64,000 nt of DNA from Nymphalis io (lineage: Eukaryota > Arthropoda > Insecta > Lepidoptera > Nymphalidae), in NCBI RefSeq assembly GCF_905147045.1, contig NC_065896.1, positions 273,001 through 337,000 of the forward strand. Reading direction: 5' to 3'. Made by a program: the position numbers and the translations under genes. Shown here piece by piece: positions 22,501-34,532 of this stretch (within the stretch, counting starts at the first letter, position 1; every line of letters starts with the position of its first letter). A model generated the notes under the pieces. That model was not told where the DNA came from. It saw nothing but the letters and a program-made list of their open reading frames with translations, and did not search any database.

Positions 22501-25500
22501 CGGTCGTGTCGGATTGCCGTCCCATCGGATTATGAGTGCTAGAGAATAAAGAGTGCACCTGTGCTTGCGCTCACACTTGTGCACTATAATATGTCCTGCG
22601 CAGTTCTCTTGAGGTTCGCCGCCGTGGCCGAAATCGGTCTGGAGGACCTTATTATGATATCCGTCTGAAGTAATCCCCGCGTCGCAGGGCTTGCACAACT
22701 ACATTATAATGCCGTTCGAGGAGCAGCTGCAGTACAAGTCCAACCACTTCCATCAGAGCGTCAACGAGGACTCGTCCAACAGGCAGAGGAGCTCCAGTCT
22801 CGTACGTATCGATTTCATTTTTTGTAATTATTTATTTTAATTTTGCTTTAGCTATCCAGTGTTTCTATTAAGAGAGTAGAATTCATTGTCAATGTTTTCT
22901 AAAAATAGTTACACATCGACTTACTTCATATAAGTGTTTGTCTCTCGAACTATTTGTTCGCCGACTCAGGGCTCCAAGGCGGTGTCTCGTGCGCCGCTGT
23001 CGGGGGCGCGAGGCGCGGGCGGCGCGGGCGGCGCGGGCGCAGGAGCCAGCGCACCCGCGGCTTTCCACGTGGAGCTCACCGAGACCTGCGTCGACTTGCT
23101 TGCCAGATATACCTTCACACCCTGCAGCGTCAAGCCGCAGAGGTAACCGGGACCTTGCTCCCGTAGAGAATGTTTAAATTAACTTAACCTAATGAGGAAA
23201 GTATTTTTTTTAAACTTTACAAAATAAACTACTTTATTTTATAAAAAAAAACATTACAAAATGACTAAATGAATGAATCTTGTAAAAATGAAATGTTATA
23301 ATTACGTAGATACTGTACGTAATTAATGTGTTACCCAGGAGCGACACGGCCGAGTTCCTGTTCAATGGCGGCCAGTCGACCACGTGGCTGGTGGGGCACA
23401 AACTGATCACCATCACCACGTCCGGCTGCTTACAGAACTCCATCAAGCAGGGGCTGTGCGAAAGGTGAACTGGCTCGATACAATTGATCAATTAATAAAA
23501 TAATTATTAAATAAGAGTGTCACGGACGCAGGAGGAGTCGGTTTGAACGGTGCGACTACTGGTGTAAACATTAACAAGCTTACAGCTCGACGATATCGAC
23601 CCACCCAGGTCGCAACCGTGAGATACGTAACGCAGTAGTGTCGTGTGCGCAGGTGCGCGACGCTGTGCCGCCAGCACGCCGAGGGCGCGCCGGCCCCCCC
23701 GGGCCCCCCGGCCGCCCCCCCGCGCGACCCCCCGCCCGACGACGCGCCGCAGGTAGCGCGCTAGCTTACTTAATAAATCGTTATAAGTTTGACAGTTACA
23801 AGATCGTTGCTGGACTTTAGTGCCGCTTTTAATACTGTATGCCTTTTTATTGTCTGTATTTTATTTCCATTAGCATATCACTTAAGGTTTCTAGGTGGTT
23901 TACGATTTTATTACCTCGCCGGACACCGGCAGACGAGCGGTCTTAATGACCTACTCTAGCGGGTTGTCGGTTAAGACGCCGGTTGGTGTCGTACTGTTTC
24001 CTCTTTTGTTTTTTATCTTTATTTACGCTCTCACTATCATAATGTTACCCACAGATAACTATCTCTGACTCGTGTCTATTGTAGCGACACGTAACAGATT
24101 TACCGGTTGGATTAATAGATAGTAGTAGTAGCACAAATACTCAGCTCTCAGAAACCCGTAACTTTTTAATGATACCGTTATTTCCTATAGTGACAATGGC
24201 AAATTCCCTCGGGGCCCACAGGTATGAAAAATAAGTCACAGTCATTTGCCTTCCACTCGCACTAAAATGACGTCAGCAAATAACCTCATTATACATATTC
24301 TTGTTGAAGCTGAAACTTGTTATAGTCGAGGAGCTATTAAATACGCTAAAGTGTAAACATAATGGATGTAAAACATTCATGTTTGTTCCTCGTAAATAAA
24401 ATCATATTTCTCGTACACAAATCACTCAGTGTCCCATTAGTCTGCGCAGGAACACTCATATTCTGACTGTATTTATATTGTTCAACAAACTCTTTTTATC
24501 TAAAAAATCACTTGCAGCAAAGGTGGTGTCTGGTAAGGTACATACAGTCGATTAAATATTCTTCAAATAGAATCACAAATCACACATTATAATTCGAACA
24601 AATACAAATGTGTGCGCGTGCTTCAAGTTGCAGGTGAGCGACAACTCCGAGCAGGCCAACCGCCTGCAGGTGCACGCGCACCACGCGCCGGAGGTCAGAC
24701 GGTACGTGCTGGGACGGTTGGCTTGAGTTAACATTATTGTAAGTCTTGGGCTAAACTAAATTGTTCATATTATTTGAAATAAAATCTCAATAAGCTAGCA
24801 ATGAATAATCTAAAAGAATATTTATTGGATGTTAAAAGTTACAAAGGTAATTTTAGTCGCTCAATCACTGATATTACAAGTTACTTTCGCCCAACTCCTA
24901 CTTACATATATGTCGAACGAAGTGATTAAATATAACTTTATTTAAAACAGCCGCGTGGCCTTAGCTTAGCTGCTCTAATACAACTCATCTTGCAGCGACG
25001 AGTCAGTAGAGTTATTGGCTATTAACTGTTTTATGTCAAAGCTAAAAGCCTTTCTAAATTAACTCTTATTAATATCTGCAATAAATCTCATAATTAACAT
25101 GGGTTGCATGTCGCTTTCGACTAATACTTTTGTGTATAATTAATAAAAATGAATTCATAAAATACCAACCTTAAATGTGTTGCGAGTGCGTTGTGTGCGT
25201 ACGTGCACAGTGTAAGCGTGTGTGTGCGTGTGTGCAGCTACAGCAAGTACTCGCTGCAGCACAGCCGCTCCACGGAGACCTCCTGCTCCTCCCTGTCCAT
25301 CTCCGAGCTACAGCCGCCCTCCAGCGGACACACCACCAGGTCGGCCGGGCCCACCCCCTCCTACTGCCCCCTCATCTGCTTTCCTTATAGAATATTGAAT
25401 ATTTTAATGTATCTTTCGAAATTATCGGTGACTTTTTTTACAAATTAATAATTTTGAATATACTAGTTTTCCTCAATCCTCTAATGCTGTTAGTTGGAGC

Positions 25501-28500
25501 CTCACGTGCTACTATTTCTTTCTCGCTTCTTATACAAAACTGCACGCCTTAATCTTGTGGCTTTCTCGCATCACCCGAAAGGTGTTTTTGTTACGCGGCC
25601 AAAATAATCATACAAGTGCCGAGGAGTCGGCGCGGGGCGGCGCCCGAATGTGTTTCGCTTCACTCGGCTACATAACAAAACTTTGCTACTCAATTTTTTC
25701 GACGGCGAGTAATTCTTTTAGTTTTGCTTATCGCCAATTTCCAACACAACCTCGACGCTCACATTTCGCACACGCTCTGCTCGCAGGCAAAACTCGGCGG
25801 AGAACAAGGCGAGCGACCCCGGGGCCGACGCCCTCGACCAGTTCTCGACGCGCTTCGAGAAGCTCGCCAAGGAGGTGGTGAGTGCGCGGCGGGCGGGCGG
25901 GCCGGGCGGGGCGCGCGTGCGGGCGGGCAGTGACGGGCGGGCTGCGCAGGAGCGGGCGGGCGAGTGGCGGCGCGCGGGCGCGCTGGCGGCGGCGCGCGCG
26001 TGTCCGTGCTGGTGCGCGCGCTGGGCCGAGCTGCACGTGCGCTCGCCCACCGGCGACGTGTCGTGGCTGCTGCGCATGCAGAACCGGGTGAGCGGCGCGC
26101 CTCCGCGGCCCGCAGCGCGTGAGCCCCTTGTAACCCTCCGCCGCCCGCAGATCAGCTCGTGGCAGCTGCAGGAGTGGCCGCTGCAGGACGTGCTGGCGCT
26201 GCTGTCGCCGCCGCTCAGCGACCCCTCCAGTGGCCTGGGGGACTCCAGGCCCGACCTCGTACGTACCCGGCGTCTCTTCTCCCCGCGGTTCCTAGATCCT
26301 TGTACCGTTCCTTCGGTTATATTGTTATCGCTTCTACCTTCTCGTTTTCCTATATCTATTAATTTTAGAATAACCTTTTGATTCAAAAGCGACATTCGTG
26401 AGTACAAATATCACAGTATTGATTGCTTGTAATTATAAAACGTTCTCCCCTCTCAATTCTGGACCGTTGTGTACGTCCCCAGAGCTCGGAAGGTTCGCCT
26501 CGCTCGTCCAGGTCGACTTCGCAGCGCTCGCACGGGCCAGATCTGCACAAATCCAGGTCAGCATATTCGATACTCGATACTTCTGTAGACAGAATTGTTG
26601 ACCGTAAATTACTATTTCATATATACTACATACATGGTCATAGTATCTTTTAGATATTCCTCCGAACCCGCGCCGACTCCCACTAACGTGCCTCGCCCGC
26701 CCCCAGCTCGGACTCCGTGGTGGGCAGCGACAAGCGCACGAGCCAGGCCGCGACCGCCACCACCCGCATGAGCACGCAGCCCATCAACATCCCCGGCTCG
26801 CCGCAGCGGCAGAGCTCGTCCAGCACGACGGACGACGACGACATGCTGCTCATCGTGCCCGAGGTACGGCCCGGCCCGGCCCGGCCCGGCCGGCGAGGGC
26901 CCGGCGCTCTCTCACGCGCGCTGTGTGTGCAGGGCAAGTCGCGGCACCCCGTGCGGCGCTCCAACTCGTCCCCCGAGATGTCGTCGTCGTGGAAGGCGGC
27001 GGTGCGCGGGCCCGACGCCGACGAGCTGGTGCTGCTGCCGGCCGAGCCCGCGTGAGTGCCGCGGGCGCCTCGGCGACCCAGTCATACGGTCAGTGGCGCT
27101 CTTGGTGGCACGGTTCTGACTCGTCACGTCCGCCTCCACCGGCAGGGCCCCGATGACGATGCACGCGAGCAAGAAGGTGGGCAAGAAGAGCGACATGCGC
27201 GTGTCGTGCGAGGCCATCCCCGAGGAGATGTGCGGGACCTCCCCGCAGCCGCACCCCGCGCCGCACGCGCACCTCCTGACGTACAACTCCGACCCAGGTG
27301 AGCGCATACCCGCACTCGTCTTGTTATGTACAGGCCGATTTTTACTTTTTCAAGTTACTGAGGCTATTTAAGTAAATAACCCAAATTCGATTTTTGTAAT
27401 GTTTATAAAAAAAACCACTAACGTAGCATACGTCATCTACATAAAGACAATAGTGTTTCAAATAGGAACGACGGGGTCCGAGACGGAAGCGGAGACGAAG
27501 GCCGAGACAAACAGCGTGACCGCCACCGCGACGCACCACCAGCTACAGAAGGTACCACCGACCTACAAAACTCTAAACACTTTTTCTTAGATGTCTATAT
27601 CAGGCCAGTGTAACTACAGACACACGGGACATAATATCTTCGTCTACCCAAGGTTGGTGGCGCGTTGGCGATGTAAGGAATGTTTAATACTTCTTACATC
27701 GCCAATGTCTATGGACGGCGGTGACCACTTAACATCAAGTGGCCCATTTTCCTGTCCGCCTACAACATATAATCTATAACATAAAAAAGGCATTACGAGG
27801 CTTTTAAATACACTTAAAAAGCTATTCAGTCAATCTATTTCAGACTAGTTGTCTCGATCCATTAGTACTCAAACAACAATTTAAAATTCCAATAGTTCTA
27901 TATAATATTAATTCAGTGAGATATAAGAGTTCCACCGCGTACACTGAACATAATCTGTTTCCAGACGAGCAGCGACAGTCGCGTGACTCTGGGCCACGAG
28001 GCGGGCGGCGCGACCGCGGCGGGCGCGGAGGCGGACGCGGGCGCGGACGAGCTGCCGCCGCTCGCGCGCTCCAAGCGCTCCAACACCATCTCCGTCATGA
28101 GCCCCACGCGTAGGAACCGGTCAGCGACAGGCGCTCCGCGTGCCATATCAGCCCGATGAATCACTTTTGCATTTACAATCTCAACGAATAACAATCAAAT
28201 TTAAAGTGCTATTTATAAGTAAACCTTGAATATTATAGAATCGATTCAACAGCTCATGTAAACGTGTCGCGAAGTGGTAACAGTTGTTTAAAACTAAAAA
28301 ATAACACTAATGATTGAACGCTTCGCAGGGAGCTGAACCGCAACCCCCCGAGCACGGGAGGGGGTGCGGGCGGCGCGGGTGGCGGCGTGTCTCCGTCCTT
28401 CGTGTTCCTGCAGCTGTACCACAACATGAGCACCTACCCCATCTCGCCCACCGTGCCCGGTAGCCGCCTCGTCCGCCGTCTGTGCGTTTGTGGTCGAGAG

Positions 28501-29867
28501 CGATACTCACGCTCCGGTTGTCCGCAGGGGAGACGCCGACGGCTCTGAACCCGCTGATGGGTCGCCCGCTGAAGGTGTCCGGCGTGCAGCACGAGCGTAC
28601 CATTAAGAACCTCGACCTCGTGCCACCACTGGAGACCTACAAGGTACGGACTCGACTGACCCTCTGAACGACGCGTGGCACGCACCCACCCACATTTATC
28701 AATAAAACTCCATACATTACAGTGTATGTAAGCGGATAGAGTACGCCGGTAATCGAACCGAAGTGTCCAATTTCCAGGTGGGCGTGCTGTACGTGGGCCC
28801 GGGACAGCAGGACGACGAGGTGGCGATATTGAAAAATGAATATGGCAGTGTGAGGTGAGGCCATTGACGAATTAAATTAAATACATATGAACCGTAGTAT
28901 ACAGCCCAGTAGAAGACTCGGTCTATGAATTATTAACATTTCTTATACTTCGTCTTTTCTGGTTCCTGCAGTCCGCCACTTGACCGATGTCGCTGCGACG
29001 TGCGTCTAGTTCGTTTTGTTTTAGTCAATTAATATTTTTTCAATATACTCATAGATATATGGAGTTCCTGAGGCTGCTGGGCACGCTGGTGCCGCTGGAG
29101 GGAGCCGAGGAGCCCAACCTATTCCTCAATCTGGAAAAGGGCGGCAAGGACGGGCACTACACCTACGTCTGGAACGACGACATCATGCAGGTGCTGTTCC
29201 ACGTGGCCACCGCCATGCCCAACTCGCCGCGCGACCCCAGCTGCAACGAGAAGCGCAAGTACATCGGAAACGACTTCGTGTCCATCGTCTACAACGACTC
29301 CGGCCACGACTTCAACATTCACACGATCAAGGTACGCGTACCGGCACGCGACCGGGTGCAGCTCGAGTGCCACCCTTACGAGACTCACAGCGCGACACGT
29401 CCGCTCCGCAGGGACAGTTCAACCTCTGCATCGTGGTGGTGGAGCCGCTCGAGCACGGCATGAACCGGGTCACGCTCAAGAGCAAGGACGAGCGCCTGCG
29501 CGGCAAGTTCCTCGCGCACGTCGAGCCGCACTGCGTGTCCGACGCCAACGTGGCGCTGCTCGCCCGCCAGCACGCGCTGCACGCCGCGGTACGCACGGCC
29601 CGCCCCGCCCCCGCCCCGCACCCCCGCACCCCGCCCGCTCTGACCGGCCCGTGTCCGCAGCTGGCGTCGCAGATCTCGCAGTCGCTGAAGCTGGGCGGCG
29701 CGGCGTACGCGTCCAACTCGCTGGAGCGCCTGCGCCTCATCAAGCGCCTGCGCGCGCGCGCCGAGGACGAGCGCCGCGCCGCCGCCGCGCGCGCGCCCGC
29801 GCCCTACGCCGCGCCGCCCGACGCGCAGCGCCGCGTCGCCATCGACGACTTCGACGACTACGCCTAG
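16548..29867 (+). CDS. TSC2: Tuberin (TSC2/gigas), 35 coding exons
   Basis: The GTPase-activating subunit of the TSC1-TSC2 complex, which converts Rheb-GTP to Rheb-GDP and so restrains mTORC1. Joining 35 exons in phase gives about 1826 residues, close to human (1807). Exons 1-18: 16548-16620, 16712-16848, 17834-18088, 18449-18585, 18681-18855, 18941-19153, 19226-19367, 19515-19660, 19726-20058, 20133-20363, 20451-20645, 20717-21059, 21274-21429, 21677-21873, 22688-22801, 22970-23142, 23339-23464, 23653-23752. Conserved tracts: T-A-E-L-R-R-E-L, V-K-F-N-A-V-Y-L-D-E, L-C-R-T-V-N, R-G-A-V-F-Y-I-N-M-A-L-W-G, L-P-Y-T-N-P-S, L-A-H-H-V-I-A-x-W-F, H-V-E-L-T-E-T-C and W-A-E-L-H-V-R-S-P-T-G. These form the HEAT-like scaffold, then tuberin domain. 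The ATG at 16548 aligns with the human start region. Exons 1-4 are AT-leaning, exons from 6 very GC-rich. Splice ends were chosen by phase; exon 20's GTCGGC donor is the weakest. Confidence 0.95.
18285..18372 (+). repeat. Degenerate SINE piece in TSC2 intron 3
   Basis: GTAGGGCTTTGTGTGGGCCA at the start resembles the SINE head, and GTGATCACTTACTGTTGTGT with GGCCCATGAG resembles its end. Most of the body is missing. Confidence 0.4.
22325..22665 (+). repeat. tRNA-derived SINE in TSC2 intron 14
   Basis: The head TGCCTCGTCGGTCTAGTGGC is tRNA-like. The body contains GCCTCGGAAAGCACGTAAAG, CCGTTGGTCCTGCGCC, GGTCGTGTCGGATTGCCG, CACTTGTGCACTATAATATG and CCGTGGCCGAAATCGG, a well-conserved lepidopteran SINE. 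It ends about 20 bases before the acceptor of exon 15 at 22687, so the element sits in the branch-point region of a TSC2 intron. Confidence 0.8.
26864..26893 (+). repeat. CCCGG short tandem repeat in TSC2 intron 25
   Basis: Four to five units of GGCCC/CCCGG follow the donor GTACGG directly. The intron is only 69 bp long and almost entirely G+C. Confidence 0.6.
27603..27775 (+). repeat. SINE fragment in TSC2 intron 28
   Basis: It contains CCAGTGTAACTACAGACACA, AAGGTTGGTGGCGCGTTGGC, CGCCAATGTCTATGG and CAAGTGGCCCATTTTCCTGT, the 3' two-thirds of the window-wide SINE in plus orientation. Confidence 0.8.
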
Positions 29868-29918
29868 GCGCCGCCGCCGCGCGCTACGCCGCGCCGCCCG
29901 ACGCGCAACGCCGCGTCG
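29804..29918 (+). repeat. TSC2: 35-bp direct repeat across the TSC2 stop
   Basis: Bases 29804-29838, in the last coding exon, and 29884-29918, in the 3' untranslated region, are identical apart from one base (CAG to CAA). The offset is 80 bp and the stop (29865-29867) lies between them. The distal copy is still open in one frame. Confidence 0.85.
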
Positions 29919-31810
29919 TCTCGTCCCGCGGACACGCGTTCGGGTCTCGCTCTGCGCCGCCTGTGACCGACCGCTGCGTCCGCGACTTAGCCGTTGCGAG
30001 ATATTATCCGTTCGATCCTTTGCGTCGGAAACGGTTCTTACTACGAGTTCTGTCGTCGACGGGCGCTCCGTGGGAGCCACGAAGGGCAGCTCGAATGCCG
30101 TCCTCGTTTCGCTTTCAGTAACGAGACGCATGTCCGATAACGACGCGTGTGTGCGCGCGTGCGCGTGTGCTTAAACTCTGCACATTTGTACTTGATCCGC
30201 TTAAAAGTATCGACGTTGCATCGTTTGAGTGTTCCTTAAATGTTAGCATTATATATTTGGTATTCATATTTAAATGTACAAAACCGAACGCAATGCGATT
30301 CTCCACCTTGGTATTGTGTTAGCGCGCCGACGATTCGGTTAAATAAAAACATCAATTACATAATATGAAAACTTCCGAACCGCTCCAACGATATACGGCG
30401 TGTAATAAAAACATTCGGTTCAGACAAGGTTCCTGTTATTTCTGTAAATACATTCGATAGAATTGACCGCTTGCCGCAACACTCGCCGTTATATCAGTAT
30501 GTAGACGACACGATCGACACGATCGAATGTGATCGAATGTGATCGAACGTACTCGGACGGACGCTGGTCTGAGATTAAGTCGAGTGTTTCATTGCGAATA
30601 CAGATAATGTGTGGCGAATGGGGTTCATAGTGTTAGGATTGTGAAATATTCATCGGCTTAAATATAATATTGAATTACATCGATTTGTTGACTTTCTAAA
30701 TTGTTTTCATACAGATTATATAAGTACTGCTGATAATATGCGTCATCGTGTTCAGCTTAAATAAGTCGCTGGCAGATATCTTCAACGGAACTTTTGTACG
30801 TGATAAAGAACTAACTACTTGCCCACAAAGATTTTGCTAAGTGATTATATATTTTATATCGGAAATCTCGAAGATATCTCTCTGTAGACAATCGATGCTC
30901 AACGACCGACCCCAGCTCGCCACCTCTACCTGCGTCGTTTGTATTGTAAGTGGATAAATGTTGTGACCGATGCAGTAATATGTATTCTCAATGAGATACT
31001 CCGTTAGGAACTGTACATGTCGATAATAACACAAAACTATATATTATAAAAGTTCACATAAGTCAGTTTTTACATTTTGTGAGATGTGATAATAGTGTAG
31101 CGATTAAATACAGTATCTTAATACGATAATGCTATTGACGCTGGAGTTTTTCTACTACGCTTCGCTTCGAGACGATCTGACCGGAGCCTGGATTGCGATC
31201 CCTGCGATTCATCCTCAACTATGTTTTGCACAACTTTCAATCATTTTGAAATCTGGCCCTGCCCTTAACTGAAATGAGTCAATGTCATATAATCGATGAA
31301 TATATACGAATACTCTGTTTATTGGAGTGTGTGATGTCTGTAAGCGACACTTGAGTACGATTTAAATATTTCCATTTAACTGACCCCCGGCCGATTAGTC
31401 ACTCGTTGGAAGTGCTGTCTCGCTCGGTTAAATTGCAAACGATTGTCGCGTTTTACAGAAACAGGTCACGTGATCAAATGTAGAAAACGACCAAGCGGCG
31501 ACCGGCGACCCGGAGCTTAACATGCACTGGCAACTAAACTACTTACAAGTGAATCTATGAAGTATTCGATTCTATTCTGTCGGAGATTACGTTTTGTTTC
31601 GTACATAGGTTTGGATATTTATAATCGGTTGGTCAGACCGGCGCGGAAGCACGTCACACGTCAGCGGTCAGACACGCGTGATGCGCATTCGGAGCTCGCC
31701 GGTCGCGACCATCTCGGCAGTTTGAGGCATTTCTTGTTGAAATATTTTATGTAGCAATTTATTTCCTGACGAAAGATTTTGTAATCGAATAAATGATGGC
31801 TATTTTTTCA
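29868..31810 (+). other. TSC2: Probable TSC2 3' untranslated region
   Basis: AATAAA-type signals occur at about 30341-30346 and 31788-31793. Between them there is no frame with recognisable content. A short tandem of GATCGAATGT units lies at about 30518-30550, and a moderately GC-rich patch at 31480-31720. The true end cannot be chosen from sequence. Confidence 0.45.
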
Positions 31811-31989
31811 CATGTTTCATTTTTATTCCTTTACTATACAATAAATCGAAAGAGGGTTTTTTTTCGTGATTAACTGACACATCCGCCTATGAATTAAAAA
31901 CAAAATATTTGACAGTTATCTAGTTTTATTGGTTAATTTTAAAGGTAGATAATAAAATAAACTTCGTGTAGTAAGACTACTGAGTGGCA

Positions 31990-33353
31990 ATGATCTTGAA
32001 ACTATTGTGTTTCTGTTTGACGATAAACGCTTGCATCGCTGAGGACATGTTCGCGAGCCTGTACAACTCGCTCGAGGCGAACCGCGTGACGGCGTGTGTG
32101 CAGCAAAGCGGCGCGCGCGCGTGCGCCGGCCTCGCGTGGCAGCGGCGCTGGGTTCTCACACACGCTTCCTGTGTTCTCCCTTATCCTTTTGCTTCTATTT
32201 ACGTGAAGAGAGGGGTTGTCAATTGTAGCCAATGTTAGTGTTCAAATCTCACACTGTATTACAGCATGCTAATAATAGGAATCGCTTCTCTTACATACCA
32301 ATTAAAGAAATTTAGTTTAACTCAAACACCAACTCGCTTTGGAGCAGCGAGGTTTCAAGACATAAATAGAGAGGAGGCCTTTTATTTAATTAAATTTTAT
32401 TAACCACAAACTATTGCATGGTATAAAAAGCGGACTTAACGCCATGTACTCATCCTCTGTACCCGCTAAGCAAGCGTTCACGCGGAAAATATTTAAAATA
32501 AATCCCCTAGCCGTAGGACTTGTACTTTACATAATCACAAAACAAAACAATGATGACATTTCGTATAATTATTAAAGAAAAATGAATTTGTCAGTTTAGT
32601 TTAGTAGCCAAGTGATTTGGGTGGCTGCTTGTCCCGGGCCAAGTCAAAAATTGCATTTTCTGTCTAGCTATTATCCTCTGAGAATGATCACCTTGACAGA
32701 AATTAGAATATCATAAATGCCTATAGTGTCCCCAAAATCTGATTACATTTAGCATGTACACAAATAATAACTACATACTAAGTAACATTGCTCTCTTGCC
32801 CTTGAAATCCTTATATTCCTACTTTACACTGATATTACTACCCAATCAACAATAGCAACTGCCAACCAGTGCACGCATCATGTAGTTGCTTTCTACAAGC
32901 ACCCCACATATCCGGAACAGGATCTGGCGCTTCTGCAACTCGACTGGCCCTTCATCTCCACCAAGCTTATCAACAATCATACTATCAATGGCAATATAAT
33001 TAAAAAGTAATTATTTGTTTATATATTCATAAAATTTCTTCTCAATTCCATGTTAGTAATATAGATTACTTTCAACTTTTCTTTTATGCATTTTTAACAG
33101 ACTGGATGATTGGATGAAGAAAATTAAATTAACAGAGGCTGTGCAGTACCAAACAACATGGGGTCACAACAGAAGTTATCACAAAATGTACTCAACTCCT
33201 GTGAGAATGTTTCTTGTGACTGTAGTGTTACCATCTGCTTCCTTCATTGTATTCTTTTTGTTCATTATATTCTTTACTGGTAATAAGACCAGAGGAAATA
33301 AAATTCCATATAGAAATCTAAATAATGAAAACAAGGAAACTACATATGTTTAA
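31990..33353 (+). CDS. Membrane-anchored trypsin-like pseudoprotease, truncated
   Basis: Exons 31990-32233, 32856-33006 and 33101-33353 join in phase (donors GTTAGT and GTAATT) to give 215 residues. A signal peptide (M-I-L-K-L-L-C-F-C-L-T-I) is followed by the N-terminal lobe of a trypsin fold. R-R-W-V-L-T-H-A-S-C-V takes the place of W-V-L-T-A-A-H-C, so the catalytic His position holds Ser. H-P-T-Y-P-E-Q-D-L-A-L-L-Q-L keeps the catalytic Asp tract. The second lobe with the Gly-Asp-Ser-Gly nucleophile is absent. Instead the chain runs into a linker and a strong C-terminal membrane segment (about residues 167-190: S-F-I-V-F-F-L-F-I-I-F-F), then a short basic tail. It cannot be an active protease. 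A binding or receptor role is inference. It lies tail to tail with mRpS33, 181 bp apart. AATAAA at 33455. Confidence 0.75.
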
Positions 33354-33534
33354 TTCACCTAATTAGTTATATGCTATTGATATAGTATACATAATTATTC
33401 TTATAAAGTGAAGTTTTATTTACATTATCGATATATTATGGAACAGCAATGTTGAATAAACAAATTTTAATTCTGGCTATCACAAAGTAATTGTCCCAAC
33501 TTTAAAACTATGATAAACTAATACAGCACACATG

Positions 33535-33888
33535 CTAAGATTCTTTTTGCTCCTGATTTAGTTTTCTTTTCCAAACTTTAACTTTACCACGCAACTCTCG
33601 CAGCCTCTTCATCTCTTCTTTGAAGTCCTGATGTTCATCTCGGAATAAACCATACTCTCGTAGTTTTAGCATCAATGCATGAGTCTCCACGTGTCTAGGG
33701 TAGTAGTGAATGATCTCTTCATCGGTATGCAGTGGTCTGGCTGAGAAGATTTTGACTACTTTCATCGACCTAGGATTTGTCGGAATCGCGACTTCATTGA
33801 ATATTCTATTTGATAACCTTTTCATCCGTTGTGCATATTTCGTTGTATTATTGATAAGTTGTGAATATTTCACAAAATTCGTCGCCAT
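33535..33888 (-). CDS. mRpS33: Mitochondrial small ribosomal subunit protein mS33
   Basis: A single-exon frame of 117 residues matches the MRPS33 family throughout. The shared tract runs Y-A-Q-R-M-K-R-L-S-N-R-I-F-N-E-V, P-T-N-P-R-S-M-K-V-V-K-I-F-S, Y-Y-P-R-H and L-R-E-Y-G-L-F-R-D-E-H-Q-D-F, ending K-R-L-R-E-L-R-G-K. Human is 106 residues; this protein has a slightly longer N-terminus, which could act in mitochondrial import. The ATG at 33888 is the first in frame. The product is a component of the mitoribosome small subunit head. No oddities are seen. Confidence 0.96.
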   Translation of the reverse strand: MATNFVKYSQLINNTTKYAQRMKRLSNRIFNEVAIPTNPRSMKVVKIFSARPLHTDEEIIHYYPRHVETHALMLKLREYGLFRDEHQDFKEEMKRLRELRGKVKVWKRKLNQEQKES

Positions 33889-34524
33889 AGCTCTTCAAGA
33901 ACTTGATCTATAAAAACAATATTAAAAATTTTACATAACCTTAGCATTTTTTTAATTCTAGATATTTTTTAAATTAGTACAAAATATATAGAAAATATTT
34001 TTAGTAAATGTTATGAAAGATAAGCAATTGGTATTATTTATCTTCTCATATTAGAAAAAAGTTTTATGGAAAAGAACATTTCATTTACCTACTTTACAAT
34101 ATTTACTCGCACTTAATTTTTTTCTTATTTGTCAAGAACGTCAAGTTAAGCTATTATTACCACAGACTTAACATTGTATAAATTACATTCTTTTGAGAAA
34201 CTGACAAGTGTTATGCTTTGGAATTATTAGTACCTAATGATGATGATATTTGTATAATTATAAATGTAACATAATTTTAAAATTAGTAGTATTTCAAATT
34301 AACCTTTTTTAGATTTTCTAATAAAATAAAATTACAAAAGTGCTCTTCGCCATACATATTATGACTTTAAAATAGTATAAATAGAGTTCAAAAATCATGT
34401 TTGGATTACCGTAGCCATTAAAACAAAAATAATACACTGCATAAAATGGATTTGGCAGTCTGTTATGATCTTAGATAGAGAAACTAAATTTAAGTCCAAA
34501 AATTAAAAAATGGAAGAATTAATA
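33889..34524. other. Intergenic DNA upstream of mRpS33
   Basis: AT-rich; no frame, exon or recognisable repeat apart from the transposon target site at its right end. Confidence 0.5.
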
Positions 34525-34532
34525 TTCAAAAT

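Larger units (their letters stand above)
24634..29867 (+). other. TSC2: TSC2 exons 19-35: regulatory linker and RapGAP domain
   Basis: Exons: 24634-24701, 25238-25339, 25787-25877, 25950-26087, 26151-26258, 26483-26556, 26707-26863, 26933-27051, 27146-27297, 27466-27551, 27965-28119, 28329-28459, 28528-28643, 28778-28854, 29055-29331, 29412-29588, 29661-29867. Exons 24-29 are Ser-rich and hold basic kinase-type sites, such as R-R-S-N-S-S-P-E and K-R-S-N-T-I-S, the latter placed like the human Akt-site region. The RapGAP domain starts about exon 30 (P-S-F-V-F-L-Q-L-Y-H) and runs through V-G-V-L-Y-V-G, W-N-D-D-I-M-Q and the catalytic 'asparagine thumb' tract G-N-D-F-V-S-I-V-Y-N-D-S-G in exon 33. 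The end, I-D-D-F-D-D-Y-A, resembles the human C-terminal V-E-D-F-T-E-F-V. All catalytic landmarks are intact. Confidence 0.92.

Noticed and set aside
25718..30131. Minus-strand reading frames up to 248 codons opposite TSC2
   Set aside because: GC-rich coding DNA lacks stops on the opposite strand. Composition is low complexity and no exon structure or homology is evident.
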